Counted from the first letter of the stretch, positions 1 through 8,839 are shown. The stretch: 56,062 nt of DNA from Deltaproteobacteria bacterium (GCA_002731275.1 PCBK01000034.1:1-56062), one strand, 5' to 3'. Numbers and translations: made by a program. Notes: generated from the sequence alone by a model not told the origin.

Positions 1-190
1 TATAGCACTTGTAGGATTCCTGTCTCCTCGTTCGCCGAAACACAGCGAAGTCAGACGGAGAAAACTGCCGAAACAGTGAACAGCACGGCAAAACCGCACA
101 CCTGTTCAAGGAGCCTACATTTTCGATCTATCTCTTCAATTCTCAAAGATCACACTCCCCACCAAAGTGAGAAGGGACGATCTGTATACC
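1..190 (+). repeat. Dispersed repeat family C, copy 1
   Basis: Bases 1-91 are identical to 38603-38693, and similarity continues with scattered substitutions to about base 190. Bases 10-15 (TGTAGG) and 114-119 (CCTACA) form weak inverted ends of a ~110-bp core, but similarity runs past both. The left limit is unknown because the window starts inside the match. One frame is open through both copies, but most differences would change the amino acid, so coding is not supported. Both copies have the same orientation and lie 3' of a minus-strand gene. Bases 191-263 show nothing further. Confidence 0.85.
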
Positions 191-263
191 AAATACAAAA
201 CCTTCTCGCAACCTAATTCACAAACTATTTTCTATTTCTTTGATATGAATGCAATTCTTTTGT

Positions 264-1355
264 TCAGTGTTCCTCTGTGTAGAGGGGATAGTCAAGGTAT
301 CCTTCTTTTCCAGGGGTATAAAATGTTGCGCTGTGGGCTTTGGCCAGGGGATATTGGTGTTTGAGGCGTTCGACGAGATCGGGATTGCTGATGAATGCGC
401 GACCAAAGCCGATCAGATCAGCGCGCTTTTCGTCACCAAGAATCTTCTCTGCCGCTGCTGTGTCCATTCCTCCACACTCAATGAGTGTCCCAGAGAATGC
501 TTGTTTGATCGAGGCTTTGAGAGCATTTGGAACGTCAGGTGCACCCATCGCGCTGTGATCGACGAGGTGAATGAAGGCCAAGTTGTATGTCGCGAGCTCA
601 CTGGCAAGGTGCAGGAAGGTCGCGTCCATCTCTTCGAACATTTCCATTCCACCATAGACGCCGTAAGGAGAGAGACGAATCCCTGTGCGCTCTGGTCCAA
701 TCTCTTTTGCGATAGCTTCGGCGACTTCGAGGGCAAAACGACAACGATTTTCAATGGAGCCACCGTATATATCCGTGCGTTTGTTGGAGCCAGGGTTGAT
801 AAATTGATCGACAAGATACCCATTTGCGCCGTGGATTTCGATACCATCACAACCTGCAGTGATCGCGTTCTTTGCGGCTTGTACAAATGAATGTTTGGCC
901 TCTTGGATGTCGTCAATGCTCATCTCTGTGGGGATGGGGTGGGGTTGTGGACCCTCTTGATCTGTGAACATCTCACCAGGCGCTGTGATCGCTGAAGGGG
1001 CGACAATTCTTGCACCTTTAGGCATATTGAGTGGGTGCCCAACACGCCCTGTGTGCAAGAGCTGCATGAAGATCCTGCCTCCTCGTTGGTGTACGGTGTC
1101 TGTGACTTTTTTCCAACCTTCGATCTGCTCGTCTGTGTAAATCCCCGGAATCCTCGCATAGCCAAGTCCATTTGGACAGGGGGCTGTACCTTCTGTGATC
1201 AACAACCCTGCATCTGCTCTCATCGCATAGTACTCAGCCATCAACTCATTGGGGACATTTCCGATCGCTCGGCATCGCGTCATTGGAGCCATGATGATTC
1301 TATTTGGGAGAGTCAGAGAACCAAGTGTATATTCGGAAAAGAGTGCATTGCTCAT
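264..1355 (-). CDS. Old Yellow Enzyme family NADH:flavin oxidoreductase (NemA/alkene reductase-like)
   Basis: A 363-residue FMN-dependent oxidoreductase of the Old Yellow Enzyme family. It is expected to reduce activated C=C bonds or nitro compounds with NAD(P)H in the cytoplasm. The N-terminus has the family opening (TLPNRIIMAPMTRCRA). The substrate-site H-x-x-N-x-Y signature is intact in HGANGYLVDQF, followed by the YGGSIENR segment. The C-terminal DLIGFGRAFISNPDL stretch is the usual FMN phosphate-binding region. Length is typical. I chose ATG 1355 because AAAGGAA sits just upstream; an in-frame ATG 26 codons earlier would add a non-conserved leader. It stands alone, with a family C repeat beyond its stop. 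The family is clear; the physiological substrate cannot be told. Confidence 0.93.
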   Translation of the reverse strand: MSNALFSEYTLGSLTLPNRIIMAPMTRCRAIGNVPNELMAEYYAMRADAGLLITEGTAPCPNGLGYARIPGIYTDEQIEGWKKVTDTVHQRGGRIFMQLLHTGRVGHPLNMPKGARIVAPSAITAPGEMFTDQEGPQPHPIPTEMSIDDIQEAKHSFVQAAKNAITAGCDGIEIHGANGYLVDQFINPGSNKRTDIYGGSIENRCRFALEVAEAIAKEIGPERTGIRLSPYGVYGGMEMFEEMDATFLHLASELATYNLAFIHLVDHSAMGAPDVPNALKASIKQAFSGTLIECGGMDTAAAEKILGDEKRADLIGFGRAFISNPDLVERLKHQYPLAKAHSATFYTPGKEGYLDYPLYTEEH

Positions 1356-1548
1356 GTGGATTCCTTTGGTTTGGGTGGGGGTGTTTTGACGTTTTTCCAC
1401 GTAGAAGGTAATCGCAGTCATCCCACAAATCAAATGGCATTGGGGATCTTTTTGGCCGTTCTTTTTCGCGTCTGTTGTTCTTTTGTGGACTTGACAGGGG
1501 GGAGGCGTCGTTGCGACGATGAAGCTATCGTACCTTTTTGAGGAACAT

Positions 1549-2043
1549 ATGATGTTTGGAAGAGATTTACTGACGATTCGATATGCACGCCGAGAAGATG
1601 CTCGTGTGTTGGCGTCGATGACATCAGCGTTGATCGAGAGCGCTGTCTCTCAAAGAGGCACCTCACAGCGTTGGGGAGAGAGGCGTATTCTGGGACACAT
1701 GCGTTCACCTAACAGCATGGTGATCGTGGCACAAAGGCGAAACAGGATCGTGGGCTTTGCGGCGATGCTCTTTCACGATGAGGAGGCGCACCTGTTGTTG
1801 CTCGCAGTTACGCCAAGTGAACGTCGTCAGGGGGTTGGGCGACAGCTCTTGCAGTGGCTGGAGACATGTGCCTTAAACGCTGGTATATCGAGCGTTCATC
1901 TTGAGGTTGTGTTGGACAATCATGGCGCGCGTTTCTTTTACCTGGGGTCGGGGTACGAAGAGTTGGGTGTGATGCCACATTACTATGGACGGGGATATGC
2001 AGGGCTTCGGATGTGGAAGGAGCTTTGGAAGGACAATATGTGA
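1549..2043 (+). CDS. GNAT family N-acetyltransferase
   Basis: A 164-residue single-domain GNAT acetyltransferase, which transfers an acetyl group from acetyl-CoA to an amine. The acetyl-CoA pyrophosphate loop is visible in VTPSERRQGVGRQLL, preceded by the strand HLLLLAVTP. A later segment (FYLGSGYEELGVMPHYY) matches the usual C-terminal GNAT motif B region. GAGGAA at 1540-1545 precedes two adjacent ATG codons (1549 and 1552); an upstream in-frame ATG at 1519 has no ribosome site. It converges with the membrane protein gene on the other strand, with only four bases between the stops. The substrate is unknown; RimI-like protein acetylation and small-molecule acetylation are both possible. Confidence 0.85.
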   Translation: MMFGRDLLTIRYARREDARVLASMTSALIESAVSQRGTSQRWGERRILGHMRSPNSMVIVAQRRNRIVGFAAMLFHDEEAHLLLLAVTPSERRQGVGRQLLQWLETCALNAGISSVHLEVVLDNHGARFFYLGSGYEELGVMPHYYGRGYAGLRMWKELWKDNM

Positions 2044-2047
2044 GCAG

Positions 2048-3031
2048 TTAGTCTCGGCCTTCTTGTGAGGCGACGACGAGGACTGTCATACGGTCTGTGA
2101 GGTCGACGAAACGTTTGGGGTAATGGTGGTGTTTGATGGAGCGGGAGATACAACCCTTCAGTCTGCTATCTTGGATGGTGTTTTCGATAAATTTGAATTG
2201 GTTATGTGTGCCGCTCTGTCCGACTTTGATGGAGATGGTCATTTTTCCGTGCAGGTCGGGTTGGCGGTACTTGGCGTTTTCAATGCAACGCTGGATACTC
2301 GCGCGGAGGTGACGTGCGTTATGCTCTCGAAGCGCTTGTTGGTGTTTTTCTGGCTGGAGCGGTTGGATCGCGAGATCGTTGATTTTGAGTTGAGGGCGGT
2401 GAGAGATATGTTTGGGTTGTTGTGGTGTCTTGCTCTTTCGCAGGCCGAGCTGGTGGAGACCTGATGTCTTCAAGGCTTTGGCCTGGTGTTTTCTCTCACT
2501 GCGGACGTGGGCGTACTTGCTACCTTCTGTTGTTGCCTTTTGCTTGGGCGCTTTGCGTTTGGTGGGTGCCTTTTTTGTCGGTGTGTGTGGAGGGAGCTTG
2601 GCGGCACCGAATCGTTTGATGACGGAATGTTTGCGTGGAGTCGGTGTCACTTTCGCGTGGACGTTTGGCTTTGTACCAGCGTCTGTTTGTGGGGAAGGGT
2701 GAGTGTTGGAGCCAGGCAACTGCATCATAAAGAAGATCATCACAGCGGCGCCGATCGTCGACAGCTCTGCGAAGTGATTTTGTTTGATTTGTTGCCATAG
2801 TGTTGGGGATGTTCGCACGGGACGGAAGCGCTGTTCTTGTTGTTGCTGTTGTTTGTGGAGCATCTGTGCATACAGGTGCTCCATCAGCTCACGAGGAGGC
2901 TCTTCGCGTCCAAGCTCCTGGAAGTGCTGCTCCAGGGCAGTATCCAGGGGGATCTGGTGAGGTGATGGTTGTTGTTCAGCTGACACGGTCTTCGTTCCTA
3001 TACGAGCGGTTGTATGCCAAAGCTTGTTCAC
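2048..3031 (-). CDS. Anti-sigma-like single-pass membrane protein with C-terminal AgmX/TonB-like domain
   Basis: A 327-residue protein read directly after the ECF sigma factor and overlapping its end by 56 bases. The first ~85 residues are charged and Gln-rich, with PPRELMEHLYAQML resembling an anti-sigma cytoplasmic helix. One membrane segment follows (about residues 90-106), then a long Lys/Pro-rich stretch likely crossing the periplasm. The last ~90 residues (paired cysteines in IQRCIEN and LKGCISR, ending in a YPKRF motif) resemble the AgmX/PglI C-terminal or energy-transducer TonB fold common in myxobacteria. Position and topology suggest it holds the sigma factor at the membrane. The role is inferred; no classical zinc anti-sigma motif is visible. 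Confidence 0.72.
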   Translation of the reverse strand: MNKLWHTTARIGTKTVSAEQQPSPHQIPLDTALEQHFQELGREEPPRELMEHLYAQMLHKQQQQQEQRFRPVRTSPTLWQQIKQNHFAELSTIGAAVMIFFMMQLPGSNTHPSPQTDAGTKPNVHAKVTPTPRKHSVIKRFGAAKLPPHTPTKKAPTKRKAPKQKATTEGSKYAHVRSERKHQAKALKTSGLHQLGLRKSKTPQQPKHISHRPQLKINDLAIQPLQPEKHQQALREHNARHLRASIQRCIENAKYRQPDLHGKMTISIKVGQSGTHNQFKFIENTIQDSRLKGCISRSIKHHHYPKRFVDLTDRMTVLVVASQEGRD

Positions 3032-3704
3032 TCATAGGGTGAATATGCTGTTGAGTCGGCTCCGATGTCGCTGGAAACTCCTGCGCGTTCTCTGCATGTG
3101 TCGCGTAGTTGTTTCGTTTCGGTTGTTTGGTCTTTTGGAGCCGTTCCAGTTTTTCTTTGAGCATGGCTTTCGCGCGGTAGGTTCTCGATTTGACAGTTCC
3201 AGTTGCGAGCTGCAGGATCTCAGCCGTTTCATCCATGGAGAGTTCTTCCAAAAAGCGCAGTACAAGGACCTCCCGAAACTCAACAGGTAAACTTTGCATG
3301 GCCTGATGAAGGAGGTGTTTTTGTTCTTCGAGGATCATCTCAGCTTCCGGATTGGAGGGAGCATTGCGTGTGTAAAAACCCTTGAATTTTTCCACAAACG
3401 TCTTGGAGAGTGTCAACAAGCTGCGCTTTTTCTCTCCAAAGTGACGGCAACGCATGTTGTGAGCGATCCCGAAGATCCACGTTTTGAAAGATGAATCTCC
3501 ACGAAATTTGGGCAAAGAGTCGAACGCTGAGGCGAACGTTTCACTGACGAGATCTTCGACAACATCGGTCGCAAGACCCATGCCTCGAAAATACTTGTAG
3601 ACCATCGGGGCGTATGTATCGACGAGCATCTTTGACGCTTCGAAATCACCACCTTTGGCCCTCTCTACGAGCTCTTTTTCATCGCTCCAGTATGTCTCTG
3701 TCAT
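2976..3704 (-). CDS. ECF-type RNA polymerase sigma factor
   Basis: A 242-residue extracytoplasmic-function sigma-70 factor. Region 2 is clear (DVVEDLVSETFASAF through FKTWIFGIAHNMRCRHF, roughly residues 45-90). Region 4 with its helix-turn-helix follows (SLPVEFREVLVLRF, then LSMDETAEILQLATGTVKSR, roughly 138-180). About 60 extra low-complexity, Gln/Asn-rich residues follow region 4, and their coding sequence overlaps the start of the next gene by 56 bases. That arrangement implies translational coupling with the membrane protein downstream, its likely regulator. ATG 3704 has a purine-rich GAGAGAA upstream. The target promoters and signal cannot be read from the sequence. Confidence 0.92.
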   Translation of the reverse strand: MTETYWSDEKELVERAKGGDFEASKMLVDTYAPMVYKYFRGMGLATDVVEDLVSETFASAFDSLPKFRGDSSFKTWIFGIAHNMRCRHFGEKKRSLLTLSKTFVEKFKGFYTRNAPSNPEAEMILEEQKHLLHQAMQSLPVEFREVLVLRFLEELSMDETAEILQLATGTVKSRTYRAKAMLKEKLERLQKTKQPKRNNYATHAENAQEFPATSEPTQQHIHPMSEQALAYNRSYRNEDRVS

Positions 3705-4014
3705 GCTGTTCTCTCATGCTCGTTCGATAGCCATCTCATGTTATTTGTCAAACAAACCCACTTTGGGTTCCAAAAAAATATGAATGGCTTTTGATCCAGG
3801 TTGTGCAGACCTTGCAATCTTTGTCTCATTGACCGTACATACAAGTCTCTTGGGGCCGAAAAATTTATCAAAATAAATTGATACACATTTTCAACATCCA
3901 ACATCACACCAACTTGAATAGAAACCATCGTGAACGAAAAGTTCTCGCACGAAGGCGCTTTTTTTCGCGTGGATATGTGAAAAGACTGTTTTTATGGGGG
4001 AGATTGAGCGAGTG
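3705..4014. other. Intergenic region upstream of the sigma factor gene
   Basis: This 310-base stretch separates the sigma factor start from the stop of the acyl-CoA dehydrogenase gene. It is AT-rich in the middle, with a small dyad TATCAA-n6-TTGATA around 3867-3885. It should hold the sigma operon promoter, but I could not pick convincing -35/-10 boxes. Confidence 0.4.
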
Positions 4015-5799
4015 TCAGAAACTCTCTGTTGGCATCTTCAGGCAGGTCTCATCGAGGGATTGTAGCAGCTTGGCCCATGTTTTTGTGTGGGGTAGCTCCC
4101 ATCTGTAAAAATACTGACACGCGCGCATCTTGCCTTCTTTGTATGTCGCGTCTGTGTCATCCAGGCGCTGTAAAGCGACCGCCTGTTCTAGCCAGATCCA
4201 GGCGAGGACTGTGTGCCCAAACAAATTGAGATACACACTTGCGTTGGCTAGGTACAAATCGATCTCACCCTTCATCGCCGTCTGCATCAGGACCATCGTC
4301 GTCTGGACGACATCACCAAGTGCTTCTTTGAGGCTGGTGACGAATTCTTCGAGAGCTGGGATGTTGGACGCTTGCGCCAGCGTGGCTTCGACGCGTGCTT
4401 GTAATGCTTGAAGCGCTGCGCCTTGCTTCATCGTCACTTTGCGACCGAGGAGATCGAGCGCCTGGATACCGTTGGTCCCTTCATGGATTGGGTTGAGTCT
4501 GTTGTCTCTGTAAAATCGCTCTACGTGGTATTCTCTTGTGTACCCATACCCTCCGAGCACCTGGATCGCGAGCTTGTTGGCCTCCAGGCAATACTCCGAA
4601 GGCCAGGCCTTCGCGATAGGTGTCAGCAGATCGAGCAACAATCCAAGCTCAGCTTGTTCTTCTTGTGGGGCTGTCCGTTGTTGGTCAAAGAGTTTGGCGC
4701 AATACAGACAGAGCGCGAGCGCACCTTCTGCGTATGCTTTTTGTGCGAGCAGCATGCGTTTGACGTCAGCGTGTTCGATGATTGGGACAGGAGGCTGGGT
4801 GGGGTCTTTTGCGCCTGGATGTCTCCCTTGTGGGCGTTGTCGAGCGTACGCCAGGGAGTGCAAAAATCCCGTATAGCCAAGCATCGACGCCCCAAGGCCA
4901 ACTGCGATTCGGGCTTCGTTCATCATGTGGAACATATACCGCAAACCGTGGTGAGGCTCGCCGACAAGGTAGCCTACACAGCGCTCTTCTTCACCAAAGT
5001 TGAGGACCGTGTTGATCGTACCTCGATACCCCATCTTGTGGTTGATTCCTGCGAGTTGGACATCGTTACGTTGTCCAAGGGAGCCGTCCTTGTTGAGCAG
5101 GTATTTGGGGACGATGAACAAGGAGATCCCTTTCACACCTGCCGGTGCACCTGGAAGCCTTGCGAGGACGAGGTGGATGATGTTTTCACTCAGGTCGTGT
5201 TCACCACCAGAGATCCACATTTTGTTTCCGACGACACGATATGTTCCATCTTCGTGTGGGGTGGCTTTTGTGCGCAGGTCGGAGAGGGATGAACCTGCTT
5301 GTGGTTCGGAGAGGCACATCGTGCCGTAGAATCGGCCTTCAATCATGGGCAACATGTACGTGCTTTTTTGTTGCTCAGTGCCGTGGTGAGCGAGCAGATT
5401 GGCTGCGCCCATAGTGAGCATAGGGTAGCCTGCTGTGGAGACGTTGGCGGCGTAGAAGATGCCATTGCAAGCCTGTGAGATGGTGTAGGGGAGCTGCATA
5501 CCGCCCCACTCTGCGTCAAAGGACATTCCCAAAAATCCGGCCTCTGCGTGTGCATCGAGCGCTTCTTTGACTTCCGGGATGATGTGGACCTTCTCGCCGT
5601 CAAAGTGAGGTTCTTTTTCGTCGACTTTTTGGGCGTGAGGGAAGAACTTCTCTTCAGCGAGACGCTCGGCCATGTCGAGGATCATGTCGAAGGTCTCTCG
5701 ATCGTGCTCTTTGAAGAGGGGTTGCTCACACAGCGATTCGATATGTAACCAATCGTAAAGTAGGAATGCTAGATCCCGTCGATTTACCAATGTCGACAT
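4015..5799 (-). CDS. Acyl-CoA dehydrogenase, long form with C-terminal extension
   Basis: A 594-residue FAD-dependent acyl-CoA dehydrogenase that introduces the alpha-beta double bond in acyl-CoA beta-oxidation. Visible landmarks are MCLSEPQAGSSLSDLRTKA (flavin/substrate binding), VVGNKMWISGGEHD, and EYCLEANKLAIQVLGGYGYTRE split over the C-terminal helical domain. IHEGTNGIQALDLLGRK carries the glutamate expected to be the catalytic base. Residues from about 470 on form the extra C-terminal domain seen in FadE/DmdC-like long members. AAGGAGCC precedes ATG 5799. The gene lies 40 bases after a small membrane protein, so it may be the last cistron of a three-gene operon. Chain-length preference is unknown. 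Confidence 0.93.
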   Translation of the reverse strand: MSTLVNRRDLAFLLYDWLHIESLCEQPLFKEHDRETFDMILDMAERLAEEKFFPHAQKVDEKEPHFDGEKVHIIPEVKEALDAHAEAGFLGMSFDAEWGGMQLPYTISQACNGIFYAANVSTAGYPMLTMGAANLLAHHGTEQQKSTYMLPMIEGRFYGTMCLSEPQAGSSLSDLRTKATPHEDGTYRVVGNKMWISGGEHDLSENIIHLVLARLPGAPAGVKGISLFIVPKYLLNKDGSLGQRNDVQLAGINHKMGYRGTINTVLNFGEEERCVGYLVGEPHHGLRYMFHMMNEARIAVGLGASMLGYTGFLHSLAYARQRPQGRHPGAKDPTQPPVPIIEHADVKRMLLAQKAYAEGALALCLYCAKLFDQQRTAPQEEQAELGLLLDLLTPIAKAWPSEYCLEANKLAIQVLGGYGYTREYHVERFYRDNRLNPIHEGTNGIQALDLLGRKVTMKQGAALQALQARVEATLAQASNIPALEEFVTSLKEALGDVVQTTMVLMQTAMKGEIDLYLANASVYLNLFGHTVLAWIWLEQAVALQRLDDTDATYKEGKMRACQYFYRWELPHTKTWAKLLQSLDETCLKMPTESF

Positions 5800-5839
5800 C
5801 CTGGCTCCTTGTTTGTAGGTAGAGGGTTCGTTGATTCGG

Positions 5840-6061
5840 CTAAGGCTGGTTATTCTCTTGCATCAGTTGGGCGAGTTTTTTGAGCGCTTCAGTTTGTTCG
5901 CGTGTTGCGAGGATTTGCTCGGCGCTGATGAAAAACAACGCACCGATCAAGAAGAACACAAAGCTACCTGTTTGGGAGATGTCACTTTGTGCACCAAACA
6001 ACATGAATGAGCCTACAGCACAAGCGACTAAACCAATCATTCTAAATGTGTTCACTGGCAT
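5840..6061 (-). CDS. Small two-helix membrane protein
   Basis: A 73-residue protein with two hydrophobic segments: about residues 7-24 (MIGLVACAVGSFMLFGA) and 32-50 (GSFVFFLIGALFFISAEQI). A short charged tail ending in Gln/Asn follows. I do not recognise a family. AGGAG lies six bases before ATG 6061. Its start is 18 bases after the stop of the cysteine-ladder gene and its stop is 40 bases before the acyl-CoA dehydrogenase, which suggests cotranscription. Both termini are probably on the same side of the inner membrane. Nothing in the sequence indicates a catalytic role. Confidence 0.7.
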   Translation of the reverse strand: MPVNTFRMIGLVACAVGSFMLFGAQSDISQTGSFVFFLIGALFFISAEQILATREQTEALKKLAQLMQENNQP

Positions 6062-6079
6062 CTCTGCTCCTTTGTGGGC

Positions 6080-6505
6080 TCAGTATTCACAACGTCGTGC
6101 GCAGACTGATTCGTATACACATCGGTTGATGGGGTAACAGTATCGGCGAAAGGTGCAGCGCTTTTTGGTCGTACACTTGGGTTTGTACGTGCAATTTGTC
6201 TCACCGTATTTTTGCACACAGAGCTGTTCACGAAAACATTGTTTGTACGTATTGCAGTACTTTTTTGTGTAGCAGCGGGTGCTGTTGTAACACCTTCTGA
6301 CTTGTGAACATACACGTCTACAGTAGAGAGCTTCCTTTGGTTCTTTCGCTCTCTTTGTCGAGGGGGATGGTTTCTTCTGTTGCCTTGTTTTTGTGCGTTG
6401 CTTTGTCTTGGGTGGGGCGTCTTTTGCGTGGGCCTGCGCTCCGCCTGTTATGCAGCACAAAGTGAGGCCACCGAGCAAGGAGAGCAGATAGTTTCTCAAC
6501 AACAT
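6080..6505 (-). CDS. Secreted basic protein with a symmetric cysteine ladder
   Basis: A 141-residue protein opening with a signal peptide (MLLRNYLLSLLGGLTLCCITGG, cleavage likely after AQAHA). A Lys/Thr/Pro linker follows, then a ~80-residue C-terminal block with 14 cysteines. Spacings between successive cysteines are 3,5,5,5,5,5,8,5,5,5,5,5,3: a strict six-residue period, mirror-symmetric about the central gap. The residues between are mostly Arg, Lys, Tyr and Thr. I do not recognise the family; disulfide-stapled repeats or metal binding are both possible, and only the periodicity is seen. I chose ATG 6505 because it starts the signal peptide; an in-frame ATG 24 codons upstream would bury it. 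It is first of a likely operon with the small membrane protein. Confidence 0.78.
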   Translation of the reverse strand: MLLRNYLLSLLGGLTLCCITGGAQAHAKDAPPKTKQRTKTRQQKKPSPSTKRAKEPKEALYCRRVCSQVRRCYNSTRCYTKKYCNTYKQCFREQLCVQKYGETNCTYKPKCTTKKRCTFRRYCYPINRCVYESVCARRCEY

Positions 6506-6667
6506 GACGTTCTCTCTTCCGTGAGGATGTCTCGTGTCGCACGAGGTTGAAATGTTGGTACATTGGAGACAACCCATTCAATGGATGGGTTGTCGGCCAA
6601 AAAACGTAAAGAGTTTTGAAGGATCTTGCAAGTTGTTTGCGAAGGAAGAGAGGCTGAGAGGTGTGTG

Positions 6668-7831
6668 TTATGTGTAGATAAGGGAGATGTTTTCTTCGGG
6701 GAGTGGGGGCGCGTAGTATTTCCCCATCGCTGGTGAATGAAGACGAGAGGGTGCAGGCTCATTCAAGGAGATGTTGTGCAAAAGCTCATCGATACAACTG
6801 TAAAGCATGTTGTTTCCTTGAGGACGGTACCTCGACAACGCCCAGTCATACTGCGGCGTCTTGCGTAAGAACGCTTCGATATGTTCGGGCGTCAACTCGT
6901 AGGTCCAGTCTCCATACCCTAACTCTTTGACATAGTGGGCATTGAGGACCTGCTCGTACTGACTCTTGATGGGAACTGCGAGGATCGGCACGCGTAAGTG
7001 GACAGCTTCGCCGAGCAGCGAGAAACCACTGTTGGCCACGACAGCCTTGGCGGTTCGTAAGTCATCGATGAAACCTGTCTCCGAGAACCCACAAAATTGA
7101 ATATTTCCGTGGACGCCTTCTTCGCCTGCGCCGTAAATCTTGAAGGTATACGGGAGCTTTTGCAACGCTTCGAGGAACGAAGGGTTTTTGGCGGCAGATT
7201 GGTACACGAGGATATGATCCTGTGGTTCTCGTTTGGCGTCAAGCACGTGGGGACGCAGGATAGGTGGCAGCAGCGTCGTCCTTGGTTGTTTGACAGGCGG
7301 AAAGAAGAAGCTCGTCACGAGGTAGTGATATGCGTTCGGCATCTTCCCTTTGACGGCCATCTGGGTGAGGTGGTATGACAGGCCTTTTTGTTTGAATATA
7401 TCGCCTTCATGTTTGCACCGTGTGAGCGCTTGTTGGTTGTCAAAGCTGATCAACGGCAGGCGGTGGTTGAGCGCGTAAAGTTGTGTCCAACTCTCGAAGT
7501 CACTGAGCACGAGGTCGGGACGATAGCCTTCGTCACGCATTTTGTAGTAGAGGCGGATGTTTTTGGTCAGTCCTTGTGGAGCTTGGCTGATGTTGCTCCA
7601 GAGTGTCTTGGGCATATTCACTTTGTTGTCATCGAAGGCAAAATGAAGCCCAAAGATCTCTTCTATTTGTACGTTTGGATGGGATGCCAAACGTTTTGTC
7701 GTATATGGAAGTGCCTTCCCTGACGCGACGATGCGCACATGGTGGCCTTGTTGCAAGAGGTACTCGATAAGGACACCACTTCGTGTCGCGTGTCCAAGAC
7801 CTTCACCGACGATTCCGTAGAGGATGTTCAT
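6668..7831 (-). CDS. MJ1255/VC2487-type glycosyltransferase (GT-B fold)
   Basis: A 387-residue putative glycosyltransferase with the two-domain GT-B layout related to MurG and GT28. The N-terminal loop GIVGEGLGHATRSGVL is the acceptor-side glycine-rich motif. The C-terminal domain has VVANSGFSLLGEAVHLRVPILAVPI, matching the donor nucleotide-sugar site of the MJ1255/VC2487 family (uncharacterised enzymes named after genes of Methanocaldococcus and Vibrio). Length agrees with the family. AGGAG lies six bases before ATG 7831. It is monocistronic, with unrelated genes on both sides, so the acceptor cannot be inferred. About 45 C-terminal residues after the fold are Pro/Ser-rich and likely disordered. 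Confidence 0.85.
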   Translation of the reverse strand: MNILYGIVGEGLGHATRSGVLIEYLLQQGHHVRIVASGKALPYTTKRLASHPNVQIEEIFGLHFAFDDNKVNMPKTLWSNISQAPQGLTKNIRLYYKMRDEGYRPDLVLSDFESWTQLYALNHRLPLISFDNQQALTRCKHEGDIFKQKGLSYHLTQMAVKGKMPNAYHYLVTSFFFPPVKQPRTTLLPPILRPHVLDAKREPQDHILVYQSAAKNPSFLEALQKLPYTFKIYGAGEEGVHGNIQFCGFSETGFIDDLRTAKAVVANSGFSLLGEAVHLRVPILAVPIKSQYEQVLNAHYVKELGYGDWTYELTPEHIEAFLRKTPQYDWALSRYRPQGNNMLYSCIDELLHNISLNEPAPSRLHSPAMGKYYAPPLPEENISLIYT

Positions 7832-8116
7832 CGTTTTCTCCTTTTGGTATCAGCCGTTTGCGTTCTATGGGGACTTTCTTCTCATGATCTCGACAGTGCA
7901 TCACTGTGTTGCAAACGAGCCTGGTACGCTCCTGGAGAAAAGCGAGAACCATGCCAGGATCAACTCATTCATTGGATGTGTAGACAGGGGTTGGCGCAAG
8001 CAGCCTTTTTGGGGATAGGAGGGGGTGTCTTTAGGGGGCTTTTTTTGGGAACTTTCGCACGCAGTGGGTACTTTGGGTGGCACTGAGCTGGCCATTTTCG
8101 AAGCGTTGGGGGAAGC

Positions 8117-8839
8117 TCAGATGAGCGAGAGGTCGAGATCTCTGGTGAAGGATGTCAACGTGTCCTCTCCTTCAAAGGAGAAGTTGGTGATGGAGTTGTT
8201 GGTGAGATCGAGCACACTAAAAGCACTGGATTTTGTTGAGCAAAGGCAACCTGGATTGATAAACAGTGTCACACCAAAGTTTCGCACCATCGGAAGATGT
8301 GTGTGTCCACCGACGATCAAACCGTATTTACGTGAAGCGAGCAACTGCTCTAGATCAATGTTGGAGTTGAGCGCGTAGCCAATGTCGTCGGGTTTGAGGA
8401 GCGCCATGTCATTCTCGCCAATGCCGTGACACAGGAGCAGACTTCCTCGTTGGGTGTCGAATGTCAGTGTGGGTTTCATCTCGTCCAAATACTGTTTGGA
8501 GTGAGGTTGCAGCCCGAGTGTGGCGTTAGGAAGATCCCTCATTCTGTTTTCGAGATACCATCGATCGTGATTCCCTCGGACGGTGTATACTTGATATTGT
8601 TCCAGTAGCTCAAAGCACCGGTCGACTGAGCCAGTCCCGTCTACAATGTCTCCTGTACAAAGGATGTCGTCGACATCCTGCTCTGCCAGACACTTTAAGG
8701 CTCTCTCCAGGCGTTTGTCTTCTCCATGTACGTCACCTATCAGACCTATTTTTTCAAGTGTTGGCTCTGCATTTTCCACATTGCCAGTGATTTCGCTCGC
8801 GTTGTTCAAAGATTCGTTCCTCATCTGTTGTACAGACAT
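8117..8839 (-). CDS. Calcineurin-like metallophosphoesterase (YfcE/MPP-type)
   Basis: A 240-residue metal-dependent phosphoesterase. The full set of calcineurin-like metal ligands is visible in order: GDVHGE (Asp, His), GDIVDG (Asp), GNHDRW (Asn, His), a later LCHGIGE histidine, and GGHTHLP (His pair). Such small single-domain proteins act as phosphodiesterases or phosphatases on nucleotides or small substrates. The first ~25 residues are poorly conserved and ATG 8824 (Met6) is an alternative start; neither has a strong ribosome site. There is no operon partner within 280 bases on either side. The natural substrate is unknown. Confidence 0.9.
   Translation of the reverse strand: MSVQQMRNESLNNASEITGNVENAEPTLEKIGLIGDVHGEDKRLERALKCLAEQDVDDILCTGDIVDGTGSVDRCFELLEQYQVYTVRGNHDRWYLENRMRDLPNATLGLQPHSKQYLDEMKPTLTFDTQRGSLLLCHGIGENDMALLKPDDIGYALNSNIDLEQLLASRKYGLIVGGHTHLPMVRNFGVTLFINPGCLCSTKSSAFSVLDLTNNSITNFSFEGEDTLTSFTRDLDLSLI

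Noticed and set aside
249-890. 213-residue plus-strand frame over the Old Yellow Enzyme gene
   Set aside because: Lies entirely within a clear conserved gene on the other strand.
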